In this document: positions 7,009 through 8,864 of the stretch, one piece after another
Numbering within the stretch: position 1 is the first letter of the stretch
How the letters are laid out: the number at the start of each line of letters is the position of its first letter
Assembly (NCBI GenBank): GCA_018825925.1
Contig: JAHKAT010000137.1
Location: 1 to 8,864 of the forward strand
Reading direction: 5' to 3'
DNA: 8,864 nt
Source of the DNA: Bacteroidota bacterium
Lineage (GTDB): Bacteria; Bacteroidota; Bacteroidia; Flavobacteriales_D; Crocinitomicaceae
Notes under the pieces: generated by a model
Seen by the model: the letters and a program-made list of their open reading frames with translations, nothing else
The model's database searches: none
What the model was told of the DNA's origin: nothing
Position numbers and translations under genes: made by a program

Positions 7009-7636
7009 CCATGCATCCATAAGAATTGGCGTCAAATCTATATTGTCAAATGAATTTCAATTTGTTGATTTTGGTGAAGCCACAAATGCAGGTGAAGCCA
7101 CTCGAATGCTTGTAAATGAAAAATGGGACTTAGCGATTCTTGATGTTGATTTGCCTGGGAGAAATGGGTTTGAAATTCTAAACTTCATTAAAACAGAGAA
7201 AATAAATACCTCCGTTTTAATGTTCACCTTTCACAATGATCCACATATTGCCTTAAGAGCAATTAAATCGGGAGCCAAAGGATTTCTTTCTAAAGGAGAA
7301 TCAGAAGATGAACTGATCAAGGCGGTGAGTGTGATTTTAAAAGATAACATCTATCTATCAGACTCTATATCTCAGCATGTACTTGGGGATATTGGCACCA
7401 ACAAAGAAAAGCAAAAACACCAAGACCTTTCAGATAGGGAATACCAAATATTGAAACTCTTATCCAAAGGGCAAAAAATAAACCAAATTAGCAAAAACCT
7501 CAACTTAAGTCCTTCTACCATTAGCACCTATAGAAGAAGGGTTTTAGATAAATTGAATCTCGATTCGAACGCAGACTTGATTTACTACTTTATCAATCTA
7601 GGATTAAATAAAACTGATCAAAACAGTGACTTGTAG
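6983..7636 (+). CDS. NarL/FixJ-family response regulator (REC + LuxR-type HTH)
   Basis: A 217-residue DNA-binding response regulator of standard length. The receiver domain (about 1-120) opens with MKKILIVDDH, giving the acidic pair Asp8/Asp9. The phospho-acceptor is Asp54 in ILDVDLPG, with the conserved Thr82 (MFTFHND) and Lys104 (FLSKGE). A linker leads to a LuxR-type helix-turn-helix (about 147-206): LSDREYQILKLLSKG, then the recognition region LSPSTISTYRRRVLDKL. The ATG is certain from the receiver start and lies within the last codons of the kinase gene, so translation is probably coupled. It should be phosphorylated by that kinase and act as a transcription factor; its targets cannot be read from the window. 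An in-frame 11-bp direct repeat (7073-7083 and 7091-7101) encodes GEAT twice within the receiver domain. Confidence 0.95.
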   Translation: MKKILIVDDHASIRIGVKSILSNEFQFVDFGEATNAGEATRMLVNEKWDLAILDVDLPGRNGFEILNFIKTEKINTSVLMFTFHNDPHIALRAIKSGAKGFLSKGESEDELIKAVSVILKDNIYLSDSISQHVLGDIGTNKEKQKHQDLSDREYQILKLLSKGQKINQISKNLNLSPSTISTYRRRVLDKLNLDSNADLIYYFINLGLNKTDQNSDL

Positions 7637-7667
7637 AATTTACTCTACATATTAATCAGTGTTTTCT

Positions 7668-7700
7668 CTAAAAAAGGAGTGATCTCCTTTCTTTAGTTTT
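7668..7700 (+). terminator. Rho-independent terminator of the two-component operon
   Basis: A perfect 7-bp stem AAAGGAG/CTCCTTT (7673-7679 with 7684-7690) has a TGAT loop. It is extended below a single bulged C by five pairs (CTAAA/TTTAG, 7668-7672 with 7692-7696) and is followed by TTTT. It starts 31 nt after the regulator stop. The T run is short, so termination may be partial. Confidence 0.7.
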
Positions 7701-7915
7701 GACACATCCGAAAGGTTAAGCGATAGAACTAGAACTACTTAAACTAAATCTTTTGGGAGTAACTCAATAGGTATTGACAATAAATAATTTCATCAAGAAC
7801 AAAGCATTCGATCAATAAGGAAGTTTTTAAATAATTAGATAAACTTAATACCAAACTTTTCTTTTATAGATGCAAATTAAAGTGGCTACTACGATACAAT
7901 GCAGCTTTCAGAAAA

Positions 7916-7937
7916 TTGGTTTTATGAATAAAATCAA
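7916..7937. other. Hairpin with 9-bp stem in intergenic region
   Basis: TTGGTTTTA (7916-7924) pairs with TAAAATCAA (7929-7937), with one G-T wobble, around a TGAA loop. No T run follows, so it is not a terminator. It could be part of an untranslated RNA or could have arisen by chance in AT-rich DNA. Confidence 0.4.
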
Positions 7938-7998
7938 ACCTCGAGGAAAGATTTTATGTGCCGCAAGAATCGAATAGGATAGAACCTTGCACAATAAA

Positions 7999-8046
7999 TA
8001 ATTGTAGAATAACAACTACATGTTTTAGGTTGATATTCTACAATTG
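7999..8046. other. Long imperfect palindrome with perfect 12-bp arms
   Basis: AATTGTAGAATA (8000-8011) is exactly reverse-complementary to TATTCTACAATT (8034-8045). After an A-A mismatch the stem continues with CAAC/GTTG (8013-8016 with 8029-8032), leaving a loop of about 12 nt; outside, T7999 and G8046 can form a wobble pair. A 12-bp perfect arm is unlikely by chance over so short a span. It may be an RNA stem, a protein-binding site, or a small repeat element. Function is not assigned. Confidence 0.7.
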
Positions 8047-8070
8047 ATCATTCGGAAATGATTTATTTTA
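8047..8070 (+). terminator. Terminator-like hairpin next to the palindrome
   Basis: ATCATT (8047-8052) pairs perfectly with AATGAT (8057-8062) around a CGGA loop and is followed by TTATTTTA. It directly abuts the 7999-8046 palindrome, so an RNA reading through the region would end in two consecutive stems and a T-rich tail. The stem is AT-rich and weak, so termination is uncertain. Confidence 0.35.
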
Positions 8071-8183
8071 GGTAATGATAGGTTTTCATAAGTAGATAAT
8101 GTTCCATTGCCAAGCTTGAGTAGAGAAATTAAAAAAAAGTATTTGTAAGCCTATTTTATATTGACAGTAATTATTTTAAAACC

Positions 8184-8864
8184 ATGGAAACAGTCACTTC
8201 AAATGAGCTTCTCTACTCCACCTTTAGCAGAGAAGATGTGAAATCTATTCAGCTTTATTTTGAGATTAATGAAAAATATTACTGGAAATTAAATGAAGAC
8301 CTTCAACAAGACCTCATTGGTCATCCTTTATGGGGAGGGATTTTTAATTCCTTATCAAACGAACAATTAAGATTGCAAAACGAGAGATCATTGGATTTTC
8401 AAAAAAAAGCGATTTATGAAAATCAATGGGATGCCTACTATCAAGAATTAATGCTTCAAGGTAGAACCTATGCCCAAATGAATGTATCTTTTACTGATTG
8501 GACTGAAATCATCAAGTTGTATCGGAAAAAGATGACATTCTATATTAAGAAAGAGTTATCCCTAGGAACGGAAAAATTAATAGATGCCATGGAGGGAATG
8601 GCCATCTTATTCGATTTTGCAATGTCAGCCATAGGAGAATCCTATATTTCAGAAAAAACTGAGGCACTAAACCAATATCGTTACTTTTTTGAAAATACTT
8701 ATGATTTAGCATGTATAGCCAATGAGGATAGTTATTTTGAGGTCATTAATTCAACTTTTACTTCAAGCTTAGGATATACTGCACAAGATTTAACATCGAA
8801 GCCTTTTCTTGAATTCATTCATCCTGATGATATCGAAGGTACTTTATTGATAGTAGATAAGTTA
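8184..8864 (+). CDS. PAS-domain sensory protein with helical N-terminal domain, 3' part beyond right edge
   Basis: The frame is open from ATG 8184 to the window edge (227 codons), so the output domain is missing. Residues 1-165 are predicted helical, without signal peptide or membrane helix. They include QWDAYYQELMLQGRTYAQMN (81-100) followed by FTDWTEIIKLYRKKM, a pattern I associate with globin-like or RsbR-N-like helical sensor modules that precede PAS domains; this assignment is from memory of the pattern and is tentative. Residues 167-227 begin a clear PAS domain: RYFFENTYDLACIAN, then FEVINSTFTSSLGYTAQDL and the FIHPDD element. The complete protein is probably a cytoplasmic sensor histidine kinase, but a different output is possible. 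It is separated from the upstream two-component operon by a terminator and about 550 bp, so it is likely transcribed independently. Confidence 0.8.
   Translation, partial: METVTSNELLYSTFSREDVKSIQLYFEINEKYYWKLNEDLQQDLIGHPLWGGIFNSLSNEQLRLQNERSLDFQKKAIYENQWDAYYQELMLQGRTYAQMNVSFTDWTEIIKLYRKKMTFYIKKELSLGTEKLIDAMEGMAILFDFAMSAIGESYISEKTEALNQYRYFFENTYDLACIANEDSYFEVINSTFTSSLGYTAQDLTSKPFLEFIHPDDIEGTLLIVDKL

Larger units (their letters stand above)
7637..8183. other. Gene-free intergenic stretch with hairpins
   Basis: About 550 bp lie between the regulator stop and the next ATG. I find no convincing gene, tRNA, rRNA or mobile-element end on either strand. The contents are a terminator just after the regulator gene, a 9-bp hairpin near 7916-7937, and a tandem pair of hairpins at 7999-8062. 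A small stem (GTAGA/TCTAC, 7633-7648) overlaps the regulator stop codon. The promoter of the following sensory gene is expected in the last 100 bp, but no good TAnnTTTG match was found there. Confidence 0.6.

Noticed and set aside
7073..7101. 11-bp direct repeat GGTGAAGCCAC twice
   Set aside because: In-frame within the receiver domain and encodes GEAT twice; two copies alone do not make a repeat array.
7870..7977. 35-codon frame (MQIKVATTIQ...) in the intergenic stretch
   Set aside because: No promoter, no recognisable motif, and a length common by chance; it also overlaps the 7916-7937 hairpin.

Overview
The window looks like a chromosomal segment of an AT-rich member of the Bacteroidota, most likely a flavobacterium-type organism. 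Three things suggest this: the SucC protein; a near-perfect Bacteroidota promoter in front of it (TTTC, 19 nt, TACTTTTG, against the consensus TTTG-N19-TAnnTTTG); and the style of the signalling proteins (YfiR-like sensor fused to a SpoIIE-type phosphatase, and a multi-PAS kinase of the HisKA_3/NarL class). The assignment rests on motifs read by eye, not on a search.

Layout. Positions 1-3211 carry a minus-strand gene string read right to left: a membrane-anchored PP2C/SpoIIE-type phosphatase with a periplasmic YfiR-like domain (start best placed at ATG 3211), a small DCC/DUF393 CxxC protein joined to it by an ATGA stop/start overlap, and after 39 bp a GTG-started multi-pass GT-C (GT39-like) glycosyltransferase that runs off the left edge. 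Divergent from this string is sucC (3367-4578), the succinyl-CoA ligase beta subunit, with its own consensus promoter and a strong intrinsic terminator. No sucD lies within the window, although sucC stands alone and is terminated.

Positions 4732-7636 hold a two-component system: a soluble sensor kinase with four PAS-like domains and a HisKA_3/HATPase_c core, overlapping by 26 nt a NarL/FixJ-type response regulator that carries all its phosphorylation residues. The kinase gene contains an uninterrupted run of nine G in the codons of its third PAS domain, a possible slippage site. A hairpin terminator follows the regulator gene. A gene-free stretch of about 550 bp (7637-8183) then contains three hairpins, two of them back to back, one with a perfect 12-bp arm. 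The window ends inside a second sensory gene (from 8184) made of a helical N-terminal domain followed by a PAS domain.

Taken together this is a signalling neighbourhood beside a housekeeping TCA-cycle gene. I see no mobile element, CRISPR array, tRNA or rRNA, and no clear evidence of a novel multi-gene defence or biosynthetic system. The most checkable oddities are the G9 tract in the kinase and the structured intergenic region.
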